The notes: generated by a model from the letters alone, not told the origin. Numbered from the stretch's first letter, positions 1 through 8,586 are shown. The stretch: DNA of 59,043 bases from Alkalihalobacillus deserti (GCF_020734105.1 NZ_JAJAFR010000021.1:1-59043), one strand, 5' to 3'. Made by a program: numbers and translations.

Positions 1-2
1 AT

Positions 3-149
3 TATGGGGAAGAATTAGTAAACTATGAAGAATTAAAAAGACGGATTGAAGAATATATCTACTGGTACAACCATGAACGATCAAAAGAAAAATTGGCTGG
101 TTTAAGTCCAGTCGAATACCGAACTCAACCCAGCCAATCAGCTGCATAA
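3..149 (+). mobile_element. IS3-family transposase (OrfB), C-terminal end only
   Basis: An open frame runs in from the left edge and ends at the TAA at 147-149. Its translation (about 48 residues) contains YIYWYNHERSKEKLAGLSPV, the standard C-terminus of IS3/IS150-group OrfB integrases (YNxxRxxxxLxGlsPxeyR). The catalytic DDE residues lie outside the window, so completeness cannot be judged. The bases just after the stop (about 150-180) are probably the element's right end, but the other terminus is not visible to confirm the inverted repeat. Confidence 0.85.
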
Positions 150-327
150 TAAAAACTCTAACTTTTAGGGGTAACCACCAAATCTAAAACAGTCCAAGAA
201 ACAGAGCGTCGGCTTTGTTTGTTTAGTGTGTCATGAAAAAGAAGAGATTCCTTTAAATGTAGCCAGAGTATTATAAAGGAGTATATGGCACAGAGTAAGC
301 TATCGGATATTTTCTAAACAAAAAAGG

Positions 328-352
328 ACCGGGCCGTTTCTGCCCGGTTTTT
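328..352. terminator. Bidirectional Rho-independent terminator
   Basis: A perfect 7-bp stem (ACCGGGC at 328-334, GCCCGGT at 342-348) is followed by a T tract on the + strand. It is preceded by an A tract at 321-325, which becomes a U tract on the minus strand. It lies about 65 bp beyond the paaK stop, so it probably ends paaK transcription and also insulates paaK from the IS element. Confidence 0.8.
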
Positions 353-415
353 CTTATTTCACTTTTGGGGTTAGGCTAAATTCGAAACAGGTGTTTTGTT
401 AGTAATAATAACCGG

Positions 416-1747
416 TTACTGTGCCACGGCTAAATCCCTTTTATCTAGAATTCGAACCGCTTTCCCTTCTGATCTTGGTATTGACTTAGGCTTTTGAATG
501 AATATATCCATCGATACAAGACAATGAGTTTTCATAGCATATTGAATTTTCTTTTTTAATTGACCCACACTTTCATGCGTTAAATCTTCACCAGGAAGAT
601 TACTGAAAAATTCAGGTGTCATTTCAACATGAAGTTCGACATTATCCATCGTGCCCTTCTTCGTCAAATGAATTTGAAAATGTGGAACGAGATCATCAAT
701 TTGTAGAAGGTAACGTTCAATTTCTGATGGGAATATATTTACGCCACGAATAATCAACATGTCATCGATACGGCCTTTAACACGGGCCATTCTAGTTGTT
801 GTACGACCGCATTTGCAAGTTTCCCTTGTGATAGAAGAAATATCACCAGTGCGGTAGCGAATGATTGGCAGCGCTTCCTTTGTAAGGCTAGTAAAAACTA
901 GCTCGCCATCTTCACCTTCTGGAACAGGTTCCAATGTATCAGGATTAATGACTTCAATTAAAAAATGGTCATCAGCAATATGCAACCCATCTTGAGCCTC
1001 ATGACACTCAATCGCAACCCCTGGTCCCATTACCTCACTTAGTCCGTAAATATCAACGGCTTTAATGCCGAGCTTATTCTCAAGTGTTTTTCTCATTTCT
1101 TCAGACCAAGGTTCAGCACCAAAAATTCCATATTCAACACTAATCTCATCTGGCGTTATGCCCATCTCTTCCATTCTCTCTGCAATATTAAGAATATAGG
1201 ATGGAGTACCTGCGATAATTTTTGGTTTGAAATCTTGAATTAATGTGATTTGTCTCTCTGTATTCCCTCCAGAGATAGGAACCGTTGCACAGCCGAGTTT
1301 CTCAGCACCATAATGTAGTCCAAGTCCTCCGGTAAATAAACCATAGCCGTAAGCATTATGGAAAATGTCCTCTTTTTTACCGCCAGCAGCAACAATTCCT
1401 CTCGCTACAAGTTCTGCCCAATTTTCAGTATCATTTTTTGTATAGCCTACAACGGTTGGTTTACCGCTTGTACCTGAAGAACCATGAATTCGTGTAACTT
1501 CGCTTTGATCAACAGCAAATAGACCGAATGGATAGTTCTCTCTTAAATGATTCTTTTTTGTAAAAGGAAGTTTTTTAATATCTTCTAAACTTTGAATGCT
1601 TTCTGGAGATATATTGGACTTTATTAACTGATCTCGATAGAAGGGTACATTCGTAAACACATGGTTAACGGTCTTTTGTAAGCGTTCTAACTGAAGCGCT
1701 TCCATTTCAGCGCGTGATGCAGTTTCAATTTGGTTATAAACATTCAT
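416..1747 (-). CDS. paaK: Phenylacetate-CoA ligase PaaK
   Basis: Activates phenylacetate with ATP and CoA to phenylacetyl-CoA, the first step of aerobic PAA degradation in the cytoplasm. The 443-aa length is usual for PaaK. The AMP-binding loop SSGTSGKPTVVGYT lies near residues 90-103, the adenylate motif YGLSEVMGPG near 235, and the hinge region YRTGDISSI near 300. A CKCGRTT motif and the C-terminal AMP-binding domain follow (RVKGRIDDMLIIRGVNIFPS). The ATG at 1747 has an AGGAGGTCTC-type ribosome site just upstream. It is divergent from paaABCD, with about 640 bp between them, and carries its own promoter with the shared island operator. Confidence 0.95.
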   Translation of the reverse strand: MNVYNQIETASRAEMEALQLERLQKTVNHVFTNVPFYRDQLIKSNISPESIQSLEDIKKLPFTKKNHLRENYPFGLFAVDQSEVTRIHGSSGTSGKPTVVGYTKNDTENWAELVARGIVAAGGKKEDIFHNAYGYGLFTGGLGLHYGAEKLGCATVPISGGNTERQITLIQDFKPKIIAGTPSYILNIAERMEEMGITPDEISVEYGIFGAEPWSEEMRKTLENKLGIKAVDIYGLSEVMGPGVAIECHEAQDGLHIADDHFLIEVINPDTLEPVPEGEDGELVFTSLTKEALPIIRYRTGDISSITRETCKCGRTTTRMARVKGRIDDMLIIRGVNIFPSEIERYLLQIDDLVPHFQIHLTKKGTMDNVELHVEMTPEFFSNLPGEDLTHESVGQLKKKIQYAMKTHCLVSMDIFIQKPKSIPRSEGKAVRILDKRDLAVAQ

Positions 1748-1816
1748 GTAAGAGACCTCCTGAAATTTGGTTTATTTCCCTACCAGGAAAAAACATCGTA
1801 ATAACAAATTTAATAT

Positions 1817-1885
1817 AAAACGTTTTTATAACGATTTATTAAATTGCGTTATATTAAGAATAATAAGGGAAGAGACCATTGTCAA
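1817..1885 (-). promoter_or_regulatory. paaK promoter and candidate PAA-regulon operator
   Basis: On the minus strand a -35 TTGACA (complement of 1880-1885) is 17 bp from a -10-like TATTCT (1857-1862). Downstream of the -10, at 1817-1837, is a half-site pair AAAACGT-N7-ACGATTT resembling the island motif ATgACGT-N7-ACGTcAT. This is the most degenerate of the five copies. A second pair, ATAACG (1828-1833) and CGTTAT (1847-1852), overlaps it. The motif is visible; binding by PaaX is inferred. Confidence 0.5.
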
Positions 1886-2114
1886 TATAAAATTCAGAAA
1901 ATTGTTTAAACCTAACAAGCAAAATCTATCTTAGTCAAATAAGTGAGATCTTAATTAAGGTGTGACCATGTATATACTAACATCCTTTATTATAAGTAAG
2001 AAAGGGTTTTTACTGGAAATCAACAACTATATGTAAGCCTTAGCATTTATCTCAAATGTGAGACCAAATAATTTAGAGTAATAAAGAATGGTTAATAAAA
2101 GTGAGGGTGTTCAT

Positions 2115-2305
2115 ATGAGTAGTTTGATGCATTCAATAATGAATTTAACGATTTTGAAGAAGAGATGCGAGCGCTGCATTTGGAAAGGGGAAAATTAGCA
2201 GTTCGAGGAAATGCTCTATGCTCAGAGGTGCCAATTGTTTTTTTAATTAATAAGCAGGAACCTTATTACTATAGAAGTTACTTAGAAGTTTTAGAGAAAT
2301 TCTAA
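2115..2305 (+). pseudogene. Frameshifted small ORF between paaK and paaA
   Basis: ATG at 2115 follows a GTGAGGGTG ribosome site, but its frame closes after about 28 codons. A different frame is open to the TAA at 2303 and reads like a real acidic/basic protein: DAFNNEFNDFEEEMRALHLE, then a stretch containing GNALCSEVPIVFLINKQEP. A one-base indel near 2120-2126 would join start and body into an about 62-aa protein. I do not recognise the family. It is either a broken small gene or one with an internal start (ATG 2165). About 85 bp follow before paaA. Confidence 0.5.
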
Positions 2306-2324
2306 ATAAAATAACAAATGAATC

Positions 2325-2372
2325 TTGCAAATTCCATAACAGTAATGTATGATTACGTTATAATAACGTTAT
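2325..2372 (+). promoter_or_regulatory. paaA promoter with overlapping palindromic operator
   Basis: -35 TTGCAA (2325-2330) and -10 TATGAT (2348-2353) are 17 bp apart. A strong palindrome at 2352-2372, ATTACGT-TATAATA-ACGTTAT, overlaps the -10 and presumed start, an ideal place for a repressor. The same arms recur at four other promoters of the island. The PaaX gene at 11609 is the obvious candidate regulator; this is inference. Confidence 0.65.
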
Positions 2373-2396
2373 ATAAAAGACGAAGGGGGAATGAAG

Positions 2397-3359
2397 ATGT
2401 CTGTAAATGCTACTCAAACGAACCCGGTTGAAGACATTAAATATGCTGATTTTATGGCTAGAATTGAAGCCGGAGAGAAGATTGAAGCCGGTGACTGGAT
2501 GCCGGATGAATATCGGAATACATTAATTAAATTGATTTCAATGCATGGCATGAGCGAAATTATGGGAGCGCTTCCGGAAAAGGAATGGGTACCTAAAGCT
2601 CCTACTTTGCATAGAAAGCTCGGGATCATGGCGAAGGTACAAGACGAAATGGGACACGGACAACTGTTGCTTCGTGTTGCAGAGGATTTATTGATTCCTT
2701 ATGGCAAAAAGCGGGACGATTTAATGCAGGATCTTTTTACAGGAAAATTGAAGTTTCATAACGTTTTTCATATGGAAGCGAAATCTTGGGGAGATGCAGG
2801 GCTGATTGGCTGGTTAGTTGATGGAGCGGCCATTATTACCCAAACGGATATGCTTGGTGCTTCTTACGGTCCATATGCCCGTGCATTACACAGAATTTGT
2901 GCAGAAGAAGTTTTCCACGCTCAACACGGAGAAGCGATCATTATGGCTCTGGCTGAAGGTACAGAAGAACAGAGACAAATGGTGCAAGACGCGATTGATT
3001 ATTGGTGGGAATCTCTCTTACTTTTCTTCGGACCCCCAAGCAAGGATGAAATGGGTGCTTCGAAACAAGATATTACCTTAAAGTACAGAATCAGAACGGG
3101 TACGAATGAAGGACTTCGTCAATCGTTCTTTAACAAATATATTAAGCGGATTCTTTCCCTTGGTTTTACGATTCCGGATGAGACGCTACGATTTGATCAA
3201 GAAACAGGAAAATGGATTTATCAACAGCCTGACTGGAATAAGTTGAAGCTGATTGCTAGGAATGAAGGGCCTCGTTCACAAGAGCGCTTGGATCTTAGAA
3301 GAAATTCTTACACAAATAATAAATGGGTACGTGAAGCATTGGCTCCAAAGGTCATTTAA
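2397..3359 (+). CDS. paaA: 1,2-phenylacetyl-CoA epoxidase subunit PaaA
   Basis: Catalytic di-iron subunit of the multicomponent monooxygenase that epoxidises the ring of phenylacetyl-CoA. The 320-aa product carries the carboxylate/histidine iron ligands in the ferritin-like fold: EMGHGQLLLRVAEDL near residue 84 and CAEEVFHAQHGE near 170. I place the start at ATG 2397 because the AGGGGG ribosome site (2384-2389) abuts the ATG at 2391 but is correctly spaced from 2397. First gene of the paaABCD operon, 14 bp before paaB. Confidence 0.96.
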   Translation: MSVNATQTNPVEDIKYADFMARIEAGEKIEAGDWMPDEYRNTLIKLISMHGMSEIMGALPEKEWVPKAPTLHRKLGIMAKVQDEMGHGQLLLRVAEDLLIPYGKKRDDLMQDLFTGKLKFHNVFHMEAKSWGDAGLIGWLVDGAAIITQTDMLGASYGPYARALHRICAEEVFHAQHGEAIIMALAEGTEEQRQMVQDAIDYWWESLLLFFGPPSKDEMGASKQDITLKYRIRTGTNEGLRQSFFNKYIKRILSLGFTIPDETLRFDQETGKWIYQQPDWNKLKLIARNEGPRSQERLDLRRNSYTNNKWVREALAPKVI

Positions 3360-3373
3360 GGGAGGGAAAAACC

Positions 3374-3733
3374 ATGGAAACTAGGGAAGAATCTTATTTT
3401 GAAGAATTTGAAGTATTTAGCCGTAAGACTCCAACAGCACCGATACAATATCATTTTAGCTTGCTGGCCCCAAATGAAGATATTGCTATATTGATGGCGC
3501 AGGAAAACTTTATGCGACGTGAGGCTGTGGATGATATCTGGGTTGTGAAACGTCAGCATATCCGAAAAATGACTTCGGAAGAAAAGAAAACGCTTCAACG
3601 TTTGGATAATAAAGATTACCGCACAACAAAAGGCTATGGCTATTTAAAGAAAAAATGGCGGACATACGAACAAGAAATGCTTGACGAAAAGGAAATTATG
3701 TCTTGGGCAGGAGGCGTGAAAAATGACAAATAA
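3374..3733 (+). CDS. paaB: Phenylacetyl-CoA epoxidase subunit PaaB
   Basis: Small 119-aa non-catalytic subunit of the epoxidase, thought to organise the PaaAC complex. The N-terminus matches the PaaB family in fold order: YFEEFEVFSRKTPTAPIQYH, then LLAPNEDIAILMAQENFMRR. The C-terminus is highly charged. A GGGAGGG ribosome site precedes the ATG. Its last 11 bp overlap paaC, indicating translational coupling. Confidence 0.93.
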   Translation: METREESYFEEFEVFSRKTPTAPIQYHFSLLAPNEDIAILMAQENFMRREAVDDIWVVKRQHIRKMTSEEKKTLQRLDNKDYRTTKGYGYLKKKWRTYEQEMLDEKEIMSWAGGVKNDK

Positions 3734-4523
3734 TTCAACAGAGAATACTGCTATTAAGGAATTGTTATTTCAATTGGCGGATGATGACTTTATTCATTCA
3801 TATCGTGGATCTGAATGGCTAGGTCTTGCTCCACACATAGAGGAGGACGTAGCATCTTCCTCCATCTCGCAAGATACAATGGGTCATGCGGCCATCTTCT
3901 ATCAATTACTAGAAGAACTTGGTGAAGGCGATGCAAATCAACTAGCCCATGACCGTCTAGCGAATGAAAGGCGTAATGCGATTATCTTGGAACTTGCTAA
4001 TGGACCTGGCTACTATATGAAAAACCCGGAATATGATTGGGCTTTTGCGGTGGTACGAAATTATTTTTATACCCAAGCTAAAACGATTAAGATTCAATCG
4101 TTACAGTCAAGTTCATACGAACCACTTGCTGAAGTAGCCGCAAAAGTACAAATGGAACTTTACTATCATCTAATGCACTGGAAAACTTGGTTTGTTCAAC
4201 TAGTAGGATCAGGCCATGAAGTAGCTGTTTCCCGAATGAAAGCAGCCATTGAGAAGACGTTGCAAGATTTCGAAGGTGTTTTCTCTCTTGGAGAAAAAAG
4301 AAATGAAATCGTGGAACAAGGGTTGATTGAAAGCGAAGCTGTTTTACTGAATAAGTGGAATCAGGCTCTTGCACCTGTATTGGAAAGTGTCGGACTACAA
4401 GGAGCTATTGAAGTAGGTATGGCTCAAGGAGATGGACGCAACGGGAAGCACACAGAGGATTTAGAGAAAGCACTTGAAACTCTAAGTGAAGTTTACTCGA
4501 GTAATAAAGCAGCTTCCTGGTAA
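3723..4523 (+). CDS. paaC: Phenylacetyl-CoA epoxidase subunit PaaC
   Basis: Structural partner of PaaA in the epoxidase, with a ferritin-like fold but a degenerate iron site. The 266-aa length is usual. Family features: LLFQLADDDFIHSYRGSEWL near residue 14, EEDVASSSISQDTMGHAAIF near 38, and the C-terminal half with YHLMHWKTW. Overlaps paaB by 11 bp and is followed by paaD after 27 bp with its own GGGGGAGGAG ribosome site. Confidence 0.94.
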   Translation: MTNNSTENTAIKELLFQLADDDFIHSYRGSEWLGLAPHIEEDVASSSISQDTMGHAAIFYQLLEELGEGDANQLAHDRLANERRNAIILELANGPGYYMKNPEYDWAFAVVRNYFYTQAKTIKIQSLQSSSYEPLAEVAAKVQMELYYHLMHWKTWFVQLVGSGHEVAVSRMKAAIEKTLQDFEGVFSLGEKRNEIVEQGLIESEAVLLNKWNQALAPVLESVGLQGAIEVGMAQGDGRNGKHTEDLEKALETLSEVYSSNKAASW

Positions 4524-4550
4524 AACAAGTGTAAAAGGGGGAGGAGTACT

Positions 4551-5048
4551 ATGTCTACCGCACTAGTAACATCAGAAGAAATATATAGAATGTTAGATCA
4601 TGTAAAAGATCCGGAAATTGATACAGTTAGCATTCTAGATTTAGGAATGGTTGAGAATGTTGAGGTTTCAGGATCAGATGTTTCTGTGAAAATACTGCCG
4701 ACCTTTTTAGGGTGTCCAGCGCTTCCGATCATTCAGAAAAATGTGGAAACAACCATTAAAGAGCTGCCTAGTGTTGGAAGTGTAAGTGTGGAATTTCTAA
4801 GATCTCCATCCTGGACTTCTGACCGGATTACGGAAAAGGGGAAAGCGGGATTAAAAGTATTCGGAATCGCTCCTCCCCCTAGGCAAATGAAGGAAGATGG
4901 ATCGTGGCATATAGATTGTCCGTATTGTGAATCCACATATGTGACGATGGAAAACATATTCGGACCAACAGCATGTCGCAGCATTTTATATTGCAAATCA
5001 TGTAAAAATCCGTTTGAAGCAATGAAACCAATGATTAAATTTATATGA
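4551..5048 (+). CDS. paaD: PaaD, iron-sulfur/metal maturation protein of the epoxidase
   Basis: The 165-aa protein has an N-terminal MIP18/DUF59 domain: HVKDPEIDTVSILDLGMVEN near residues 17-36 and the FLGCPALP cluster-binding motif near 60. A C-terminal four-cysteine knuckle follows (CPYCES near 123-128, CKSC near 149). This is the classical PaaD layout. The role is delivery or repair of the metal centre of the epoxidase; the exact chemistry is not settled in the family. The last bases touch the ribosome site of the next gene. Confidence 0.92.
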   Translation: MSTALVTSEEIYRMLDHVKDPEIDTVSILDLGMVENVEVSGSDVSVKILPTFLGCPALPIIQKNVETTIKELPSVGSVSVEFLRSPSWTSDRITEKGKAGLKVFGIAPPPRQMKEDGSWHIDCPYCESTYVTMENIFGPTACRSILYCKSCKNPFEAMKPMIKFI

Positions 5049-5065
5049 AACTTGGAGGGAATAAA

Positions 5066-5368
5066 ATGGTAAAGCTAATTGCGCTATATAAACAACCAGA
5101 AAGTAAAGAAGCATTTGATGAACATTATTTCAATGTGCACGGTCCTCTCACAGAAAAAATTCCAGGTCTTCAAAAAATGGAAGTTACGAAAATAGTCGGA
5201 ACACCAATGGGTAAAGATTCTGAATATCACATTCTATGTGAAATGTATTATGAAAATCATGAAGCGCTTCAACAAGGTATGCGTTCGCCTGAAGGAAAAG
5301 CATCAGGAAAAGACTTGATGGGCTTTGCTGGGAACCTCGTAACAATGATGATTGGTGAGGAAGTATAA
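5066..5368 (+). CDS. EthD-family small protein
   Basis: About 100 aa, dimeric ferredoxin-like alpha+beta barrel of the EthD type: VKLIALYKQPESKEAFDEHY, then HGPLTEKIPGLQKMEV, and a C-terminal GFAGNLVTMMIGEE. A longer reading from 5045 is possible, but the GGAGGG site at 5055-5060 fixes ATG 5066. It occupies the place where Gram-negative operons carry paaE, yet has no flavin, NAD or 2Fe-2S motif and cannot be a reductase. The family includes auxiliary proteins of oxygenases and small dehalogenase/isomerase-like enzymes. The role here is unknown; coupling to the epoxidase is inferred from position. Confidence 0.8.
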   Translation: MVKLIALYKQPESKEAFDEHYFNVHGPLTEKIPGLQKMEVTKIVGTPMGKDSEYHILCEMYYENHEALQQGMRSPEGKASGKDLMGFAGNLVTMMIGEEV

Positions 5369-5369
5369 G

Positions 5370-6146
5370 ATGGGACTGTTTCAATATATTGAAACTTCTA
5401 TTGAGAATGAAATTGGTTTTATCACTTTAAATCGGCCTAAACAATTGAATGCACTAAACCGGACGATGGTCGGTGAGATTGTTTCGGCAGCGGAAGAATT
5501 CGACCGTGAGAACGAAGTGAAAGTAATCTTATTATCCGGACATGGAAAAGCATTTTCTGCTGGAGCGGATATTGATGAGATGGCCAATGACAATCCTGTG
5601 AGTTTAGAATTATTGAATCAATTTGCCGATTGGGACCGATTAAGCCTGATTAAAAAACCGATCATCGGTGCAGTCAAAAGCTTTGTATTCGGCGGTGGCT
5701 TTGAGCTTGCCTTATCATGTGATCTCCTTATAGCTGCTGGAGATACGCAGTTTTCTTTTCCAGAAGTAACACTAGGAGTTATGCCTGGAGCAGGAGGGAC
5801 ACAAAGACTGACGAAATTAGTGGGTAAAACAAAGGCGCTTGAATGGATTTTGACTGCCGAAAGAATCAATGCAGAAACAGCCTTAAAATATGGCATTATT
5901 AATAAAATTGTCGCACCTGAATTATTGGTGGAAGAAGCAGTTGGTTTTGCTAGAAAGATTGCGGTACAGCCTCCTTTAGCAGTCAGAATGATCAAAGATT
6001 CTGTTAATAAGGCAGTGGATTATTCCTTATACGAAGGAATGCAATATGAACGGAAGAATTTCTATATGCTGTTTGCATCAGAGGATCAAACAGAAGGCAT
6101 GAAAGCATTTGTTGAAAAAAGACAGCCTATTTTCAAAGGCAGATAG
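5370..6146 (+). CDS. paaF: Enoyl-CoA hydratase, PaaF type
   Basis: Crotonase of about 258 aa. It has the oxyanion-hole motifs AFSAGADIDEM and FVFGGGFELALSCD, and both catalytic-glutamate contexts (SFPEVTLGVMPGAGGTQRL) of true hydratases. In the PAA pathway this activity hydrates 2,3-dehydroadipyl-CoA to 3-hydroxyadipyl-CoA. A TTG at 5352 extends the frame, but GTGAGG at 5355-5360 places the start at ATG 5370. paaF is assigned over the other two crotonases by the intact hydratase residues and position, so the numbering of the three is partly inferred. Confidence 0.85.
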   Translation: MGLFQYIETSIENEIGFITLNRPKQLNALNRTMVGEIVSAAEEFDRENEVKVILLSGHGKAFSAGADIDEMANDNPVSLELLNQFADWDRLSLIKKPIIGAVKSFVFGGGFELALSCDLLIAAGDTQFSFPEVTLGVMPGAGGTQRLTKLVGKTKALEWILTAERINAETALKYGIINKIVAPELLVEEAVGFARKIAVQPPLAVRMIKDSVNKAVDYSLYEGMQYERKNFYMLFASEDQTEGMKAFVEKRQPIFKGR

Positions 6147-6156
6147 GGGATGTTCT

Positions 6157-6930
6157 ATGTACGAAACCATTACTTACCGTGTTGAAAACGGGGTAGCCTG
6201 GCTCACTTTAAATCGTCCGGACAAACTGAATGCCTTTACAGCGCAAATGCATAAGGAAATACAACAGGCGATTAAAAAATCGACGAGTTCAGATGTAGTG
6301 CGTGTTATCGTGATTACTGGCGAAGGCAGGGCCTTTTGTTCAGGACAGGATTTAGCGGATGTCGATGAAAACATGAATTTAGGGCAAATACTTCGTGAGC
6401 AATACGGTCCGACGATGAAGCAAATCGCCAGTTGTGAAAAGCCGATTATTGCAGCAGTAAACGGTGTATCTGCAGGGGCAGGATTTAGTCTAGCATTAGC
6501 CTGCGATTTCCGTCTTGTTTCTGAAAAAGCAAGTTTCATCAATGCCTTTGTAAATATTGGATTGATTCCTGATTCAGGTAATCTGTATTATCTTTCACGA
6601 ATTGTTGGTCATGCAAAAGCATTGGAGCTATCTGTGTTTGGCGAAAAAGTACCTGCTGCTGAGGCCGAAAAAATAGGTCTCGCTACAAAAGTAATCAGTG
6701 TCGAGGATTGGAACGAGCAAGTGACAGCCTTTGCAGAAAATATCGCAAGCAGACCAACGAAAGCAATCGGCTTAATTAAAAGATATTTAGAGGCCTCCTA
6801 CCACCTTTCTTTAGAAGAATATTTGAAAGAAGAAGCGGAAGGTCAAAGAATTGCTGGCTTAACAAAAGATTATCTGGAAGGTGTTACAGCCTTTTCAGAA
6901 AAAAGAAAACCTCAATTTATTGGAAAATAA
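6157..6930 (+). CDS. paaG: Ring-1,2-epoxyphenylacetyl-CoA isomerase PaaG
   Basis: Crotonase-fold isomerase, about 257 aa, converting the epoxide to oxepin-CoA and also shifting double bonds later in the route. Motifs: AFCSGQDLADV, SAGAGFSLALACDFR and IGLIPDSGNLYYLSRIVG. The aspartate in PDSG, in place of the hydratase glutamate, is typical of PaaG. A TAGGGGATG ribosome site selects ATG 6157, 10 bp after paaF; the longer frame from 6109 would overlap paaF. Followed by the aldehyde dehydrogenase after 22 bp. Confidence 0.9.
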   Translation: MYETITYRVENGVAWLTLNRPDKLNAFTAQMHKEIQQAIKKSTSSDVVRVIVITGEGRAFCSGQDLADVDENMNLGQILREQYGPTMKQIASCEKPIIAAVNGVSAGAGFSLALACDFRLVSEKASFINAFVNIGLIPDSGNLYYLSRIVGHAKALELSVFGEKVPAAEAEKIGLATKVISVEDWNEQVTAFAENIASRPTKAIGLIKRYLEASYHLSLEEYLKEEAEGQRIAGLTKDYLEGVTAFSEKRKPQFIGK

Positions 6931-6952
6931 TATAAAAAGGGAGTGGAATTAC

Positions 6953-8473
6953 ATGGTAAAAGTTCAAGAAAAAACATTTGAAAAAGCAGAAATGAAGCGT
7001 GATTATTATCACCTAGTTATTAATGGTGAAAGAGTTGAAAGTTCAAACGGAGCCACTATTGATGCGTACAATCCTGCCACTGGTGAAATCATTGCTAAGG
7101 TTGCAAAGGCTACGCAAGAAGATGCAGAAAGAGCGGTCCAAGCCGCAAGAGAAGCATTTGACAATGGCAAGTGGAAAAAAACACCAATTAATAAGCGTTC
7201 ACGTGTACTAAACAAAATTGCGGCAATTATGCGTTCGCGTTTTAATGAATTAGTAGAGTTAGAGGTTTTAAACAGCGGAAAATCAATTACTGCTGCGCAG
7301 GGGCAAGTGATGCAAGCGATCGAGGATTTCGAATTTTATGCAGGAGCAATTGTTGGACATAGTGGAACAGTTAATAATATTCCAGGTCAATTCCACAACT
7401 ATACGGAAAAAGAACCTGTAGGGGTATGTGCACAAATTATTCCTTGGAACTACCCAATGATGATGGCAGCATGGAAAATTGCACCGGCAATTGCTGTTGG
7501 TTGTTCTGTCATCGTAAAACCAGCTTCGTTGACTCCATTAACTGCTATTGTTTTAGGGGAAATTTGTATTGAAGCAGGAGTGCCGGCTGGAGTAGTTAAT
7601 ATCATTCCGGGATCTGGGTCTGACGTAGGGAATTACCTTGTTGAACACCCGAAGGTAAATAAAGTAGCTTTCACAGGTTCTACGCCAATCGGTAGAGATA
7701 TCATGGGCAAAGCTTCTCAAACATTAAAGCGTGTTACATTGGAGCTTGGTGGCAAATCTCCGAATATTATCTTCGAAGATGCTGACATCGAAGCAGCTGT
7801 AGACGGTTCACTATTTGGTATTTTCTACAATACCGGACAATCGTGTGAGGCAAGATCTCGTCTATACGTACATGAGGATATCTATGATGAATTTGTTACT
7901 AAATTCGTAGAAAAAACGAAAAAGCTTAAATTAGGCAATCCATTAGAACAAGAAACACATGTTGGAGCGGTAATCGATCAAAGTCAATTAGAGGTTGTTG
8001 ATGGGTATGTACAATCAGCCATTGCTGACGGAGCTGAAATCTTAGCAGGTGGAAAGCCAGCGGTTGTTGAAGGCTTTGAAAATGGATCTTGGTATGAGCC
8101 TACAGTCATTGCGAATGTAAACCATGATATGAAAGTGGTTAAAGAAGAAATTTTTGGGCCAGTTGCCGTTATTATGAAATTTAAAGATGAAAAAGAAGCT
8201 ATTAGACTAGCAAATGACACAGAATTCGGTCTAGGTTCTGCTATTTGGACAAAAGACGGAGGACGTGCTACACGTGTGGGTAACCAAATTGAAGCAGGAA
8301 TCGTCATGGTGAACTGTCCATTCTCAGCTTTCCCTGGAACGCCTTTTGGTGGCTATAAGCAATCAGGTTTCGGGCGCGAACTTTGTATTGAGACATTAGA
8401 TCTTTATTCAGAAACAAAAAGCTTTATCTCTTATTATGGAAGCCGCCCAGTAAATCCTTTCGGAATCAAATAA
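6953..8473 (+). CDS. Aldehyde dehydrogenase, candidate for the PaaZ dehydrogenase step
   Basis: The 506-aa NAD(P)-dependent aldehyde dehydrogenase carries IIPWNYPMMMAAWK near residue 162, the nucleotide-loop FTGSTPIGRDI near 242, the catalytic glutamate in LELGGKSPN near 264, and the catalytic cysteine in NTGQSCEARSRL near 298. In this cluster it most likely oxidises the semialdehyde released on oxepin-CoA ring opening. Classical PaaZ is a fusion with a MaoC-like hydratase domain; this protein ends after the dehydrogenase domain, so ring hydrolysis must come from another protein. AAAGGGAGTGG gives the start at 6953. The alternative is a phenylacetaldehyde or betaine-aldehyde dehydrogenase. 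Confidence 0.85.
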   Translation: MVKVQEKTFEKAEMKRDYYHLVINGERVESSNGATIDAYNPATGEIIAKVAKATQEDAERAVQAAREAFDNGKWKKTPINKRSRVLNKIAAIMRSRFNELVELEVLNSGKSITAAQGQVMQAIEDFEFYAGAIVGHSGTVNNIPGQFHNYTEKEPVGVCAQIIPWNYPMMMAAWKIAPAIAVGCSVIVKPASLTPLTAIVLGEICIEAGVPAGVVNIIPGSGSDVGNYLVEHPKVNKVAFTGSTPIGRDIMGKASQTLKRVTLELGGKSPNIIFEDADIEAAVDGSLFGIFYNTGQSCEARSRLYVHEDIYDEFVTKFVEKTKKLKLGNPLEQETHVGAVIDQSQLEVVDGYVQSAIADGAEILAGGKPAVVEGFENGSWYEPTVIANVNHDMKVVKEEIFGPVAVIMKFKDEKEAIRLANDTEFGLGSAIWTKDGGRATRVGNQIEAGIVMVNCPFSAFPGTPFGGYKQSGFGRELCIETLDLYSETKSFISYYGSRPVNPFGIK

Positions 8474-8487
8474 TAATATTGAATAAG

Positions 8488-8565
8488 AGCTGGCTGAGTG
8501 ATAAGAGCAGAAAAGGTATTCGGGTAACTGAATGCTAATCTGATTCTACCACAGCCAGCTTTATC
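8488..8565 (+). other. Long intercistronic stem-loop within the paa operon
   Basis: AGCTGGCTG (8488-8496) pairs perfectly with CAGCCAGCT (8552-8560) across a 55-nt loop that contains a smaller ATTC/GAAT hairpin. Only a weak T-rich tail follows (TTATCTAGTTT). It may be a leaky terminator, an mRNA-stability element or a processing site setting the paaH/paaJ level. No riboswitch core was recognised. Confidence 0.4.
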
Positions 8566-8586
8566 TAGTTTAAGGGAGATGATTGT

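Noticed and set aside
3356..3598. 80-codon minus frame over paaB
   Set aside because: Shadow of paaB with no ribosome site.
8488..8565. TPP- or T-box-like riboswitch between paaZ-like and paaH genes
   Set aside because: No conserved core of either class, and no clear terminator/antiterminator pair.
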